A DNA stretch of 64,000 bases, from assembly GCF_049331405.1 (NCBI RefSeq), contig NZ_CP186274.1, positions 3,286,001-3,350,000 on the forward strand, written 5' to 3'. Origin of the DNA: PoT sp049331405 (lineage in GTDB: Bacteria > Planctomycetota > Planctomycetia > Isosphaerales > Isosphaeraceae). The notes under the pieces were generated by a model that saw nothing but the letters and a program-made list of their open reading frames with translations, made no database searches and was not told the origin of the DNA. The translations under genes and the position numbers were made by a program. Below, piece after piece: positions 15,968-25,394 of the stretch; the stretch's first letter is position 1, and the number at the start of each line of letters is the position of its first letter.

Positions 15968-18079
15968 ATGCAGGCGAACGAGCGTTTGAAGACGATCAGC
16001 AGCGTTTGTCCGCTCGATTGCCCCGATACCTGCAGCATGCACGTGACCGTCGAGGACGGTGTCGCCGTCGAGCTGAAAGGGGATCGCTCCCACCCCTTCA
16101 CCCGAGGCTTCCTCTGCCAGAAGATGGCCCGGTATCTCGACCGCGTCTACAGCGACCGCCGGATCCTGCACCCCTTGAAGCGTACGGGCCCCAAGGGGAG
16201 CGGCCGGTTCGAGCGGATCTCCTGGGATGAGGCCCTTGGCGAGGTCGCAGACCGTTTCCGAGCCGTCGCCGATTCGGAGCACGGGCCGCAGGCCATCCTC
16301 CCCTACAGCTATTACGGCACGATGGGGAAACTCCAGGCGAGCAGCCTCGATCGTCGCTTCTTCCATCGCCTGGGCGCCTCGATCCTGGATCGGACCATCT
16401 GCTCGTCGGCCGGGACCGTCGGCTACGAGTACACGATCGGCCGGGGACGTTACGGGACCGACCCTCTCGCGATCCCGAAGTGCCGCTTCATCGTGAACTG
16501 GGGGTCGAACACCGCCCACACGAATAGCCACCTCTGGAGCCTGATGATCGAGGCCAGGAAGAATGGGGCCACGATCGTCACCATCGACCCCTATCGGAGC
16601 GGCACCGCCGCGCGCTCGGACTGGCACATCCCGATCCGCCCCGGGACCGACGCCGCCTTCGCCCTCGGGGCGATGCACGTCATCTGGCGCGACGGCCTGC
16701 ACGACGCCGACTACCTCGAGCAATACACGCTCGGGGCCGACGAACTTCGCCGGCGCGTGCTCGACGAGTATTCCCCGGGTCGCGTGGCCGAGATCACCGG
16801 CATCGACGAGGAAACGCTCACGACCTTCGCCCATCGGCTCGCGAAGGAGCAGCCCTCCTTCATCCGCCTGAACTACGGGCTCCAGCGCCACTACGGCGGC
16901 GGCATGGCCGTGCGGACGATCACCTGCCTCCCGGCGGTCATCGGCTCCTGGAGGCATCACGGCGGAGGGGCTCTCCTCTCCACCGCGGGGACCTATGACT
17001 TCAATATGGGGAAGCTCACGCGGCCCGACCTCAGCCCGCCCGGCACGCGGGTCGTCAACATGAACCAGTTGGGCGAGGCCCTCTCGGGCGAACTCCCTGG
17101 TCCACCAGTCAAGGCGCTCTACGTCTACAACGCCAACCCCGCCGCCGTCACCCCCGATCAGCAGCGAGTCCTCGACGGACTCCGACGCGAGGACCTCTTC
17201 ACGGTCGTCCACGAGCAGTTCGCGACCGACACCGCGGATCATGCCGACATCGTCCTGCCGGCGACGACCCAACTCGAGCACCTCGACGTCCACAGCTCGT
17301 ACGGGCATCATTACGTCATGCTCAACAACCCGGCCATCGCCCCGAGGGGTGAGGCCCGCTCGAACAACGACGTTTTCCGCGCCCTCGCCCGTCGACTCGA
17401 ATTCGAGCCGGAGGACTTCCCCGACGATGAGACCCTGATCCGCGAGCTGCTCGACGGCGGGCCGAGCGTGCGGGGGATCACCCTCGAACGCCTGAGGTCG
17501 GAAGGCTCCATCAGGCTCGAAATCCCCGATACTTACACGCCGTTCGCCCAGGGCGGATTCCCAACGCCCTCGGGCAAGTGCGAGTTCTATTCCGAACAAA
17601 TGAAGGTCAATGGATTCGATCCTTTGCCCGTCTATATGCCCCCGCGCGAGGATCCGCAGACCCGCGCCGACCTCGCGGCCAGGTTTCCGCTGCAGCTCCT
17701 CAGCCCCCCGCGTCCCCAGTTCCTGAACTCGACGTTCGCCAATGAAGATCGCCACCGGGCCGCGGCCGGCGATCCCACGATCGAGCTGGCCAGGGCCGAT
17801 GCCGAAATGCGGAACCTCACCGAAGGGGAGTGGGCCGAGGTGTTCAACGATCGCGGCCGTTTCCTCGCCCGGGTCGTCGTCGGCGATTCGGTTCGACCTG
17901 GCGTGGCCGTCTCGCCGGGGATTTACTGGAACAAGCTGAGCCCCGGGCAGAGCAACGTGAACCAAACGACCTCCTCCGCCCTGACCGACATGGGGGGAGG
18001 GGCCACGCTCTTCGATAACCTGGTGGAAGTGCGGGCGGCGGTCGAAGGTGTCAAGGGTCACTCGCATCAAGATTCATGA
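15968..18079 (+). CDS. molybdopterin-dependent oxidoreductase
   Basis: A 703-residue DMSO-reductase-superfamily enzyme. The N-terminus binds a 4Fe-4S cluster through C14-x3-C18-x3-C22-x27-C50. The body carries bis-MGD-binding motifs such as FIVNWGSNTAHTNSH and TIDPYRSGTA and the C-terminal cofactor-binding domain (GEWAEVFNDRGRF ... NQTTSSALTDMGGG). The molybdenum ligand probably lies in RTICSSAGTVGYEY, but whether it is Cys or Ser cannot be decided by reading. There is no Tat signal, so it should be cytoplasmic. The substrate is unknown. A gene for a small thiol protein overlaps or follows directly (the ATG at 18076 overlaps this stop), suggesting joint expression. Confidence 0.9.
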   Translation: MQANERLKTISSVCPLDCPDTCSMHVTVEDGVAVELKGDRSHPFTRGFLCQKMARYLDRVYSDRRILHPLKRTGPKGSGRFERISWDEALGEVADRFRAVADSEHGPQAILPYSYYGTMGKLQASSLDRRFFHRLGASILDRTICSSAGTVGYEYTIGRGRYGTDPLAIPKCRFIVNWGSNTAHTNSHLWSLMIEARKNGATIVTIDPYRSGTAARSDWHIPIRPGTDAAFALGAMHVIWRDGLHDADYLEQYTLGADELRRRVLDEYSPGRVAEITGIDEETLTTFAHRLAKEQPSFIRLNYGLQRHYGGGMAVRTITCLPAVIGSWRHHGGGALLSTAGTYDFNMGKLTRPDLSPPGTRVVNMNQLGEALSGELPGPPVKALYVYNANPAAVTPDQQRVLDGLRREDLFTVVHEQFATDTADHADIVLPATTQLEHLDVHSSYGHHYVMLNNPAIAPRGEARSNNDVFRALARRLEFEPEDFPDDETLIRELLDGGPSVRGITLERLRSEGSIRLEIPDTYTPFAQGGFPTPSGKCEFYSEQMKVNGFDPLPVYMPPREDPQTRADLAARFPLQLLSPPRPQFLNSTFANEDRHRAAAGDPTIELARADAEMRNLTEGEWAEVFNDRGRFLARVVVGDSVRPGVAVSPGIYWNKLSPGQSNVNQTTSSALTDMGGGATLFDNLVEVRAAVEGVKGHSHQDS

Positions 18080-18105
18080 CTCGGAACCTCGGAGGAGCTC
18101 CAAGT

Positions 18106-18420
18106 ATGCTGGAAATCCTGTCGCGTTGGGCCCGGCCCCGGGTCGAAGCCCGACCGCTGAAGGTCACGGTCTACTCGAGGGAGGATTGCGGCTGCTGCCA
18201 CAAGGCGCTCGCGACCTTGAGCCAGCATCAGGGACGCTTCAACCTCGTCGTCGACATCGTAAACGTCGATGCCGACCCGGCGCTGGTCGAACTCTACGGC
18301 AGGACGGTCCCCGTCGTGTCGATCGAGGGCAAGGTCCGCTTCAAGGGGCTCGTCAACCCGATCCTCCTCGGGCGCATCCTCGAGGCCGAGTCGAAGGCGA
18401 TCCCGCAGAATAAGACGTGA
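18106..18420 (+). CDS. glutaredoxin-like thiol protein (DUF836-type)
   Basis: A 104-residue thioredoxin-fold protein. The active-site stretch is SREDCGCCHKAL with Cys at 28, 30 and 31, and the cis-Pro loop is RTVPVVSIEG. GGAGGAG 8 nt before the ATG at 18106 favours this start. An ATG at 18076 overlaps the upstream stop codon (ATGA), so a form 10 residues longer could be made by translational coupling. It probably reduces disulfides or carries a thiol redox step for the adjacent molybdoenzyme; this is inferred from the pairing only. Confidence 0.82.
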   Translation: MLEILSRWARPRVEARPLKVTVYSREDCGCCHKALATLSQHQGRFNLVVDIVNVDADPALVELYGRTVPVVSIEGKVRFKGLVNPILLGRILEAESKAIPQNKT

Positions 18421-18737
18421 TCATTTCAAAGCCTGTGGCGCGTGTTCGCCGGGTCGATTTCGAAGTACCGAGCTTTACGACCCCGGCGCGAGCCGCGATA
18501 GGGGCGGCCCATTCGCCTCGCGCCATTCGTAATTTGCTCGGGAATCTGGCTGGTCAGACTTGAGACAATTTGTTATCAACCGCCCCTGCCGAGGGCAAAG
18601 GAATGTTCTCGGTCCCTATCTTGAGTGATGCCCCACTCTGAGTTGCCGACGTTAGATCTCCCAATAGGCATGGTCGTGGCCCTCGCCGAGCCCCGACCCT
18701 CGCCCTGAAGTGTCGGCGCTCGAAGGAGATCCGCGCG
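18421..18737. other. intergenic region before the LEPR-XLL-type gene
   Basis: About 317 bp without a supported gene. The middle (18540-18620) is more AT-rich than its surroundings and may hold the promoter of the downstream surface-protein gene, but no good -35/-10 pair was found. Confidence 0.35.
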
Positions 18738-19685
18738 ATGGACCGCCGCCGTTTTGTTCCTAAGCCCGAAGGGCTTGAAGGTCGTTCCCTGCTCAGCACC
18801 ATTTTCAACAACTCAAGCAACGCCTCGAACAACCCGGCCACGGATGTCCCGGTCACCTTCGACCAGAAGATGACGCGGATTGCGCACCTCCCGTACTATC
18901 TCGAGAACTTGCAACCCGGCCGTTACATGTCGGCCGACCTCATGAAGAACTTGCAGGCCGACCTCACCGAGGTCGCCGGCACGCTGCACAGGCCCAACCC
19001 GCAGACGCTCGAGAATTTCAACGATCTGATGCGGACGATCATGCCGCATACGACCTTGCGGCAGTCCGACACGGTCGCGTTGAACAAGGCCTTCACGTCG
19101 ATCCTCACGACCACCGGGGCCACCCCCGATCAGGTCAACAGCATCAGCCAGGACATGGTTCAGCTCGCGCAGATCGACTCGCAGAGCCGCCAGCCGGTCT
19201 ACCTCGCCACGAATGATTACGCGATCGTCATCCAGACGATCCTCGGCATCGGCCATCCGATCCAGCGCCCGAACCAGCCGTCCATCGCACTCAGCTCGGG
19301 CTCGAGGGCCGATCAAAACCTCGGCATCTCCAAGTATCACAGGCCCACGCTCGTCGGGAGCTATGGGGTCGGCAACACGGTCGGGGTCTATTCGGGCGAC
19401 CTCAGCGGCGGTTTCAACAGCAACGGCGTCACGATCGAGATCATCAACAGCAACGGCGAGGTCATCGGCCAGAGCCAGGTCGACTCGGCCAACGGCGACT
19501 ACCGCGTCACCGTCAACACGCCGCTGCCGAACGGCGTCTACAAGTTCTGGGCCCGCGCCGTGGATTCGGCCGGTCATGAGAGCAACCTCAGCCCGCCGTA
19601 CGCGATCCGAGTCGCCAGCCGCGAGCCCCTCACCTCGATGAGCACCGGCCAGTCGGTGCCCCGAGGTCCGATGGCGGTCCGATAA
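18738..19685 (+). CDS. predicted surface protein with LEPR-XLL-type N-terminus and Ig-like domain
   Basis: A 315-residue protein. The N-terminus PKPEGLEGRSLLSTIF matches the planctomycete LEPR-XLL-type motif found at the start of many exported or surface proteins. Residues 30-190 are mostly helical and unrecognised. Residues 205-295 look like a bacterial Ig-like domain (TVGVYSGDLSGGF ... GDYRVTVNTPLPNGVYKFWARAVDSAG). It is probably secreted and may serve in adhesion or envelope structure; this is inferred. The gene stands alone, bounded by a long leader and a strong hairpin, and has the normal codon use of the region. Confidence 0.72.
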   Translation: MDRRRFVPKPEGLEGRSLLSTIFNNSSNASNNPATDVPVTFDQKMTRIAHLPYYLENLQPGRYMSADLMKNLQADLTEVAGTLHRPNPQTLENFNDLMRTIMPHTTLRQSDTVALNKAFTSILTTTGATPDQVNSISQDMVQLAQIDSQSRQPVYLATNDYAIVIQTILGIGHPIQRPNQPSIALSSGSRADQNLGISKYHRPTLVGSYGVGNTVGVYSGDLSGGFNSNGVTIEIINSNGEVIGQSQVDSANGDYRVTVNTPLPNGVYKFWARAVDSAGHESNLSPPYAIRVASREPLTSMSTGQSVPRGPMAVR

Positions 19686-19711
19686 CCAGAGGACGAGACG
19701 AGGCCCTCGCA

Positions 19712-19768
19712 GGGACCACGCGGCATGCGTCGATGCGACGCCGGCCTCGTGGTCCCCTTCGTTTCTCC
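19712..19768 (+). terminator. hairpin terminator after the surface-protein gene
   Basis: Arms GGGACCACG (19712-19720) and CGTGGTCCC (19748-19756) form a 9-bp stem enclosing a smaller CGGC/GCCG stem, followed by CTTCGTTTCTCC. It lies between two convergent genes. Confidence 0.7.
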
Positions 19769-19793
19769 ATCCGTCGGAAACTCGACCCGGGGC

Positions 19794-22241
19794 TTATTCC
19801 CCGCGATCGACCCACTTCGCGATGGCCTCGGGCGTCGCCGTGCCCTCGTCGAGGCGGAGCTGCTGGCTCGCGTCGGATCGGGTGTAAGACATCTCCGGCC
19901 AGGCGCGATCGAACGACTGCGGGACGCCGTGGATCCAGAGCGGCGCGGGCGACGCCAATGCGGCCGCGGCCTTGAACCCGCCGAACTGGAACATGCCGGG
20001 GAGGTCCAGGTTCCTCGGGAATTCGCCCGTCACCTTGCCGGGCTCGAAGTTGTCCAGGTCGATGACCGTGCGCGCCAGCCCTTGCAGGGCCGGGCGAGCC
20101 AGGAGCACCTGCGGGCCGGCGGCCCCCTGGGCGACGAGGCTCACCTCGCGCACATCGGGCTGCGACCGCGCCCAGGCCAGGACGGTCGCCAGGTCCTGGA
20201 GCTGGTCGCCGCAGAGGGACGGATTGTACGTCTCGTAGTGGACGGTCTCGGGCCTGCGCAGGGCGGGGGAGGCGGGGTCGAACGACTCGCCGACCATCAA
20301 GGGGTCGAAGCCGACGACGCCCTGGCCGCGCTCCAGGAGAGCCTTAACCAGGGGCGAGAACTGGCCCTGTTCGTCCTGGAGTCCATCCTTGCCCCGGGGC
20401 GTCGCGATGAGGGTCACGCAGCCGGTGGGATGGGTCGGCGTGATCCGGACCGTCGGGATCTGCTCGGAGGCGGCCTTGCGCTTCACGAGCGAGTGGACGA
20501 TCGTGGCCCCTTCGCGGTGCACTCGCCTGACGTCTCGCGAGGCCAACTCGGCGGGCGTCGGATTGACGAGGCCCACGCGGACCTTGAGGCTCGTCAGCAG
20601 CAGGTTGCGGGCGGCCTGCCAGGTCGCGTCACTCTGCGAGGGGCTCAGGGCCTGGATCTGGTCCTCGAGGGCTCCGATGAGGTGGTCTTCGAGCTCCGCG
20701 GCGGTCTTGGACTTGGGCCAGTCGGAGCCGTCCTTGCCGAAGACGCGGAGGTCCTCCGCCTTCTCGACGGTCTGCGTCCCTTCCTTCGTGCTGTCGGCGT
20801 CGTCGATGCCGAGGAGCCACTTGCCCATGAACGCATAGACGGCGTTTCGCGTGGTTTGGTTGTAGTTATGCGGGAATTCGAAGGCCTCGGCGCTGATGCG
20901 GTCGGTGGTGCCGAAGAGGGAGTACACCCCTCGGATCGCCGGATAGGCGTTCGACATCGTCTTGGCCGTCCAGTCCCCGCTGGCGCCGACGAGCTTGAGC
21001 GGCCTGGGAGCGGTCAGGGCGGCGAACTCGACGTTATCGGTCCCGAGCCGCAGGCCAGCGGCGTTCTCGCAGACGCAGCCCCCCTGGAACGTGTCGGAGA
21101 CCATCACGACGGGCGCGGAGACCTTGATGCGATCGTCGATGGCGGTGAGCAGGAACGTTTGCGTCCCGCCGCCGGATTCCCCGGTGCAGCCGATCCGGGC
21201 CGGGTCGACGTCGGGCAGGGTGCTGATCCAGTCGAGGATGCGGATACTATTCCAGGTCTGGAGCGTCGGGAGGCTCAGGCCCCAGCGGCGGAGGCGGTCG
21301 TTCAGGAACCGGTGACCGAAGGGCTGGCTGTCGTTGTAGCCGACCATGTCATAGAGGAAGACGACGGCCCCGAGCTTCGCCCAGCGGATGCAGCGCTGCT
21401 GGACCTCGGGGTTCACCCGCCCGTCCTCCCAGTGCCCGTGCGGGCAGAGCACGGCCGGAACCTTGCCCGTCTTGCCGACCGGCCGATAGAGATTGCCGCT
21501 GAGGAAGAAGCCGGGGAAGGTCTCGAGGGTCACCTTCTCGATCGTGTACCCGTCGCGTTCGAGCGTGCCGGAAATCCGAGGCTGGAGCGCCGTCTTGGGG
21601 AAGAGGGGCCAGAGCCCGAGCGAGACCAGCAACTGCTCGCGTACGGCCTTCGCCCGATCACGCCACTCCTGGGCCGTGGCCGGTGCATGGAAGTCGGCCC
21701 CTTGCTTGTTCGTCCTCACCTGGGTCCGCCTCGCGTCGTCGGCGGGCGCCGCCGTGTCGACCCGGCCTCGGCTGATGTCGAGGGCCGTGGAGGCGTCGAA
21801 CTTGGAATCCGAGGCGAGCACGATGATGGCCGGCAGCGTCGCGGGGCCGGGGGGCTCGCTCGGGGTCGCCGCGTTCCTGGCTGGCTGCACCTCGGCCCGG
21901 TCGAACTCGATCTTGATGTCTTCACCCGACCGCCCTGTGATCTGCCCGACCGACTGCCATCGCGGCGTGGCGTCGTCCCCGGCTTGCTTCGCGCTCAGCT
22001 TCCAGGTCGACTTCTCGCCCGAGAGCGACCACTCCTGCCGTTTCGGGGACCAGACCTTCACGGTAAAGGACTGACCGTCGGGGAGCTTGATCCCCTTCGC
22101 GAGTTGGGGGAAATCGCTGGCGAGGAATCGGTGTACGGCGACCTTGGCCGGTTCCTCTGCGCCCGCGGAGACGGCCGCGATGAGCAGCAGGCCGGCGGCA
22201 ACCGGCCAGGCTCGGAGCACGTGGGATCGGGTGGATTGCAT
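19794..22241 (-). CDS. exported two-lobed alpha/beta hydrolase
   Basis: An 815-residue protein with a signal peptide (cleavage near SAGA, residue 28). Residues 190-480 are an alpha/beta hydrolase of the acetyl-xylan-esterase/dienelactone-hydrolase kind: CPHGHWEDGR near the oxyanion hole, nucleophile elbow GESGGG with Ser356, probable acid Asp423 (GASGDW) and His458 (FPHNYNQ). Residues 540-815 repeat a similar fold, but the elbow reads VAQGAAGPQ with no Ser, so this lobe is likely inactive. It should act in the periplasm or at the surface on an ester, perhaps on carbohydrate. The start at 22241 is chosen for the signal peptide; the ribosome site is weak. Confidence 0.82.
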   Translation of the reverse strand: MQSTRSHVLRAWPVAAGLLLIAAVSAGAEEPAKVAVHRFLASDFPQLAKGIKLPDGQSFTVKVWSPKRQEWSLSGEKSTWKLSAKQAGDDATPRWQSVGQITGRSGEDIKIEFDRAEVQPARNAATPSEPPGPATLPAIIVLASDSKFDASTALDISRGRVDTAAPADDARRTQVRTNKQGADFHAPATAQEWRDRAKAVREQLLVSLGLWPLFPKTALQPRISGTLERDGYTIEKVTLETFPGFFLSGNLYRPVGKTGKVPAVLCPHGHWEDGRVNPEVQQRCIRWAKLGAVVFLYDMVGYNDSQPFGHRFLNDRLRRWGLSLPTLQTWNSIRILDWISTLPDVDPARIGCTGESGGGTQTFLLTAIDDRIKVSAPVVMVSDTFQGGCVCENAAGLRLGTDNVEFAALTAPRPLKLVGASGDWTAKTMSNAYPAIRGVYSLFGTTDRISAEAFEFPHNYNQTTRNAVYAFMGKWLLGIDDADSTKEGTQTVEKAEDLRVFGKDGSDWPKSKTAAELEDHLIGALEDQIQALSPSQSDATWQAARNLLLTSLKVRVGLVNPTPAELASRDVRRVHREGATIVHSLVKRKAASEQIPTVRITPTHPTGCVTLIATPRGKDGLQDEQGQFSPLVKALLERGQGVVGFDPLMVGESFDPASPALRRPETVHYETYNPSLCGDQLQDLATVLAWARSQPDVREVSLVAQGAAGPQVLLARPALQGLARTVIDLDNFEPGKVTGEFPRNLDLPGMFQFGGFKAAAALASPAPLWIHGVPQSFDRAWPEMSYTRSDASQQLRLDEGTATPEAIAKWVDRGE

Positions 22242-22449
22242 CGCTGGAGGACTCCCGGGTGGAGCATCGCTGGAGGACAAATGGCGGGTATGGCCGCCTC
22301 ATCCTACACGCGAAAACGCGCATCACAAGGACGCACCGGATGCCCCGGGGAGTCGACCCGAAGATCACAAGCCCGCGACGTAACGTCGGATTGGTGGGCA
22401 GGAAAGGACTGTTTGATCCGTCGCAAGCACCTCTTTTGCACGCGATGCA

Positions 22450-23514
22450 CTAACGGCGGGAAGGGCGGGGGATCTCGGCCAGTCGCGGATGCAGGACCTC
22501 GGCCTCGAGCCGTTGCGAGAAGACCTGGGCGCCCGAGGGCATGAGGTGGTGACCGTCCATGAAGCCATCGGCCTCCACCCAATCCCTCGCGTCCACGACG
22601 TCGATGGAGAACTCGCGCCGGATGGTGTCAAGATAGGCCTGGATCTGCTCGGTCGTGCCTGCGGGATAGATCTGGCGGAACGCCTCCGCTTCGGGCAGGA
22701 CGATGACCGAGGCCTTGATCTTCTCCACGCGGCAGAGCATAAGCATGGCCCGGAGTGCGCGGTCGGGGTTCGATCTCGTCCGATAGTCGCGCAGCCGCTT
22801 CTCATAATGGAGCTCATAACGCTCGGAGAGCTCGGCCCGTTCCTTGGGCGTGATGGTCTTCCGGGGGCTCCACCAGCCGAGGTCGTCGAGGTTCTGGCAG
22901 CGGTGGTCGGGCTCCCTTGCCGGGACGATCCAGCGCGGGGCGAGGGCCTCCAGGATCATCGAGCGGTTGGTGTAGAGCGGGGCGATCTGCTGGGCGAGCC
23001 ACTGGCGTTTGAGGGTGCTCCGGCGGCTCTCCTTCACGTATCCGGCCAGGAGTTGCACGTCCGACCAATGGAGGCCGGCGAGGTTGATCTGCTCGCCGAA
23101 GTCGCGAAGCGTCCGCTCGGTGTTCCAGTTCGGGGCCCAGAACTCGACGAAGACCCAGTCGGGGCGAATCCCCGCTTCGAGGAGCCGGGTCAGGCTGAGG
23201 TGGGCCATCTCCGGCCCGGTCCCCACCTGGGCGAAGTTGTAGACGAGGGGCTCGTGGATTCCTGAATGCCGGAACGACGTGGGTCGGAACCCGGTGGCGA
23301 CGCGAGAGCTCCCCAGCATCAGGACGAGGGGACGCCCCGGGTTCTGATCTCGTAGTCGCCGCAAGTCGGCGACCTTGCGGCCGAACTCGCGATCGGTGAG
23401 TTCGGGGCGTGCCCGCAAGAGAAATCCCGATGCGAGCTGGGCGGCGACGAACCAGAGCAGGCCCCAAGCCAGAGCCGCACGCGCCCGCCCCGATGTTCGA
23501 CGTTTCGCCAACAC
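22450..23514 (-). CDS. SGNH-type protein paired with an MBOAT acyltransferase
   Basis: A 354-residue protein that starts at GTG 23514 with GGGAGG upstream. It has an N-terminal membrane anchor (residues 14-33), then an extracytoplasmic SGNH/DUF1574-like fold. The nucleophile block is LMLGSSRVATGF (Ser69 or Ser70), and the late block DGFMDGHHLMPSGA supplies the Asp/His pair. It lies 34 bp downstream of the MBOAT gene on the same strand. Such pairs (AlgI with AlgX/AlgJ, PatA/PatB-like) move an acyl group across the membrane and onto an exported sugar polymer. Which polymer is modified here is not shown. Confidence 0.8.
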   Translation of the reverse strand: MLAKRRTSGRARAALAWGLLWFVAAQLASGFLLRARPELTDREFGRKVADLRRLRDQNPGRPLVLMLGSSRVATGFRPTSFRHSGIHEPLVYNFAQVGTGPEMAHLSLTRLLEAGIRPDWVFVEFWAPNWNTERTLRDFGEQINLAGLHWSDVQLLAGYVKESRRSTLKRQWLAQQIAPLYTNRSMILEALAPRWIVPAREPDHRCQNLDDLGWWSPRKTITPKERAELSERYELHYEKRLRDYRTRSNPDRALRAMLMLCRVEKIKASVIVLPEAEAFRQIYPAGTTEQIQAYLDTIRREFSIDVVDARDWVEADGFMDGHHLMPSGAQVFSQRLEAEVLHPRLAEIPRPSRR

Positions 23515-23548
23515 GCGGATCGTCCTCCCTTGCGCCTTTGATTCGGGA

Positions 23549-24973
23549 TCAGAACTGGAAATAGACGAAGGGCTGGCTGGCTTCCGTTGCGAGGATCAGG
23601 GCCAGCGAGAACGCCGTGGCATACGTGAACCCGAGCACCGGCTCCGGTAGCCTGGCGACGAGCCTCGTCCAGAGGCCGCGGTCGGACAGGAACTGGCACG
23701 AGGCCCCGAGGAACAAGGTCGCCCAGAAGCTCACCGTCGAGACCGGGAGCCCGAGCCCATCGTGCGGGATGGCAAGTCGACTGAGCATCGCGAGGGCCGC
23801 GGCGAAGCTCGTGGCCCTGAAGAAGACCCAGCCCACGCAGACACAGGCGAATGTGACGAGGATCCGCACGAGCGTCCCGCCCTGCGATCGGAGCAAATTG
23901 TCGAGGCCAGTGGCGCGAGCCAGGGCGGCGCGGAGACAACGATGGGCGACCAGCAGGGCCCCGTGCAGGACGCCCCAGACGATCATGGTCCAGCTCGCCC
24001 CGTGCCAGAGACCGCCGAGGGTCATCGTGATCATCAGGTTCAGGCTCGTCCGCCAGGCCCCTTGCCGGCTCCCCCCCAGCGGGATGAAGAGGTAATCGCG
24101 CAGCCAGGTGGAGAGGGAGATGTGCCAGCGCCGCCAGAACTCTGAGACGTTCCGGGCGCAATAGGGAAGGTTGAAGTTGGGGGATAGCTTGTAACCGAGC
24201 ATGTGGGCACAGCCGATGGCCATGTCGGTATATCCCGAGAAATCGCAGTAGATCTGGATCGCATAGGCGAGCGTCGCGACCCAGGCCGCGTAGCTCCCGT
24301 AAGACTCGGGCTGGGCGAAGACCGGGTCGGAGAAGGCGGCCATCCGGTCGGCGATGGCGAGCTTCTTGAAGAGCCCGATCAGGAAGTACTGGACGCCCAG
24401 GTGCATGCGGGCCCAATCCCAACGCTTCGGCCGGGCGATCTGCGGCAAGAAGTCGCGAGCACGCACGATCGGCCCCGCCACGAGGTGCGGGAAGAAGGTG
24501 ATGAAGAGCAGGAAGTGGAGGAGGTTCCGCTCCGCCCGGATCCTGCGCCGATAGACGTCGATGGTGTAGCTGATGGCCTCGAACGTATAGAAAGAGATGC
24601 CGATGGGTATGATGACCTTGAGCGTCGGCATCCCCGCGTGGACCCCCATCGAGTGGAGGAGCCCTTCGAGCGAATCCAGGAAGAAATTGGCATATTTGAA
24701 ATATGTCAGCAGCCCCAGGTTCGCCGACAGGCTCACGGCCAGGAAGGCTATCCTGCGGCGGTCTGACGGGGATCGTTCCATGCCCAGGGCGAGCGCGTAG
24801 TCGAGGGCCGTCGAAACGCCGACCACGAGCGCGAGCCACTTGTTCCAGCTCGCGTAGAAAGTGAAGCTGGCGCAGAGCAGGATGCCGCTGCGCAGGCGGT
24901 TCGAGGGGGATGCCCAGTACGCGGCGAAGACGACGGCGAAGAAGATCAGGAAGGCTTGGGAACAGAAGAGCAT
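23549..24973 (-). CDS. MBOAT-family membrane O-acyltransferase
   Basis: A 474-residue polytopic membrane protein of the AlgI/PatA/DltB family. Landmarks are YCDFSGYTDMAIG, FWRRWHISLSTWLRDYLFIPLG and LGGLWHGASWTMIVWG; His324 in WHG and His337 are the likely catalytic histidines. It transfers acyl groups, usually acetyl, across the cytoplasmic membrane to a partner protein or polymer. The start at 24973 begins in the first membrane helix. It is the first gene of a two-gene operon with the SGNH-type gene. The closest functional analogues are alginate and peptidoglycan O-acetylation systems, but no alginate genes are present in the window. Confidence 0.9.
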   Translation of the reverse strand: MLFCSQAFLIFFAVVFAAYWASPSNRLRSGILLCASFTFYASWNKWLALVVGVSTALDYALALGMERSPSDRRRIAFLAVSLSANLGLLTYFKYANFFLDSLEGLLHSMGVHAGMPTLKVIIPIGISFYTFEAISYTIDVYRRRIRAERNLLHFLLFITFFPHLVAGPIVRARDFLPQIARPKRWDWARMHLGVQYFLIGLFKKLAIADRMAAFSDPVFAQPESYGSYAAWVATLAYAIQIYCDFSGYTDMAIGCAHMLGYKLSPNFNLPYCARNVSEFWRRWHISLSTWLRDYLFIPLGGSRQGAWRTSLNLMITMTLGGLWHGASWTMIVWGVLHGALLVAHRCLRAALARATGLDNLLRSQGGTLVRILVTFACVCVGWVFFRATSFAAALAMLSRLAIPHDGLGLPVSTVSFWATLFLGASCQFLSDRGLWTRLVARLPEPVLGFTYATAFSLALILATEASQPFVYFQF

Positions 24974-25233
24974 GGCATCCTTGCCTCGTTACGCCCGGGC
25001 CTCCTCGCCTGGTTGCCGCCCGGAAATCACCCCGGGTCGTCGCGGGCGCTGCAGGCCCGGGGGCGCGGGAAGTTTACATGGGAATGGACTTCGGTCAAGC
25101 CGGGGTTTTCGCGATCGGGCCGTCCAGGGGGGACAGCCTCGGTTCCCGGCGGATTTGGTCTTGCCGCGATCGACGACCGTCCGCAATTGAAGGGAGGAAG
25201 AATCAAGAGGGGGAAGGAATTCAGACGATTGGA

Positions 25234-25263
25234 TTGACAGGGGCCGGACTCCGCTCCTAACAT
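25234..25263 (+). promoter_or_regulatory. sigma-70-like promoter
   Basis: TTGACA (25234-25239), an 18-bp spacer and TAACAT (25258-25263) lie 131 bp before the ATG at 25395. The -35 is a perfect match. It lies within the 421-bp space 24974-25394, which has no gene; the rest of that space is an AT-richer leader of unknown purpose. Confidence 0.55.
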
Positions 25264-25394
25264 CAAATGTGTGGGTTGGTTCAGGTCGGCCGCGTCCATG
25301 CGCCTCGACCCCGACTCATATTCCTTTCTGCAGTTATGTTTCTAAAACAAACTCGACGGTTAAGGCCTTAGCATCTGCTTGAGGGTTACGAGCC

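Noticed and set aside
15788..18070. 760-codon open frame on the minus strand
   Set aside because: Antisense of the molybdopterin oxidoreductase, whose motifs are complete on the plus strand.
19725..22544. 939-codon open frame on the plus strand
   Set aside because: Antisense of the alpha/beta hydrolase gene; composition is Arg/Gly/Asp/Leu without domain features.
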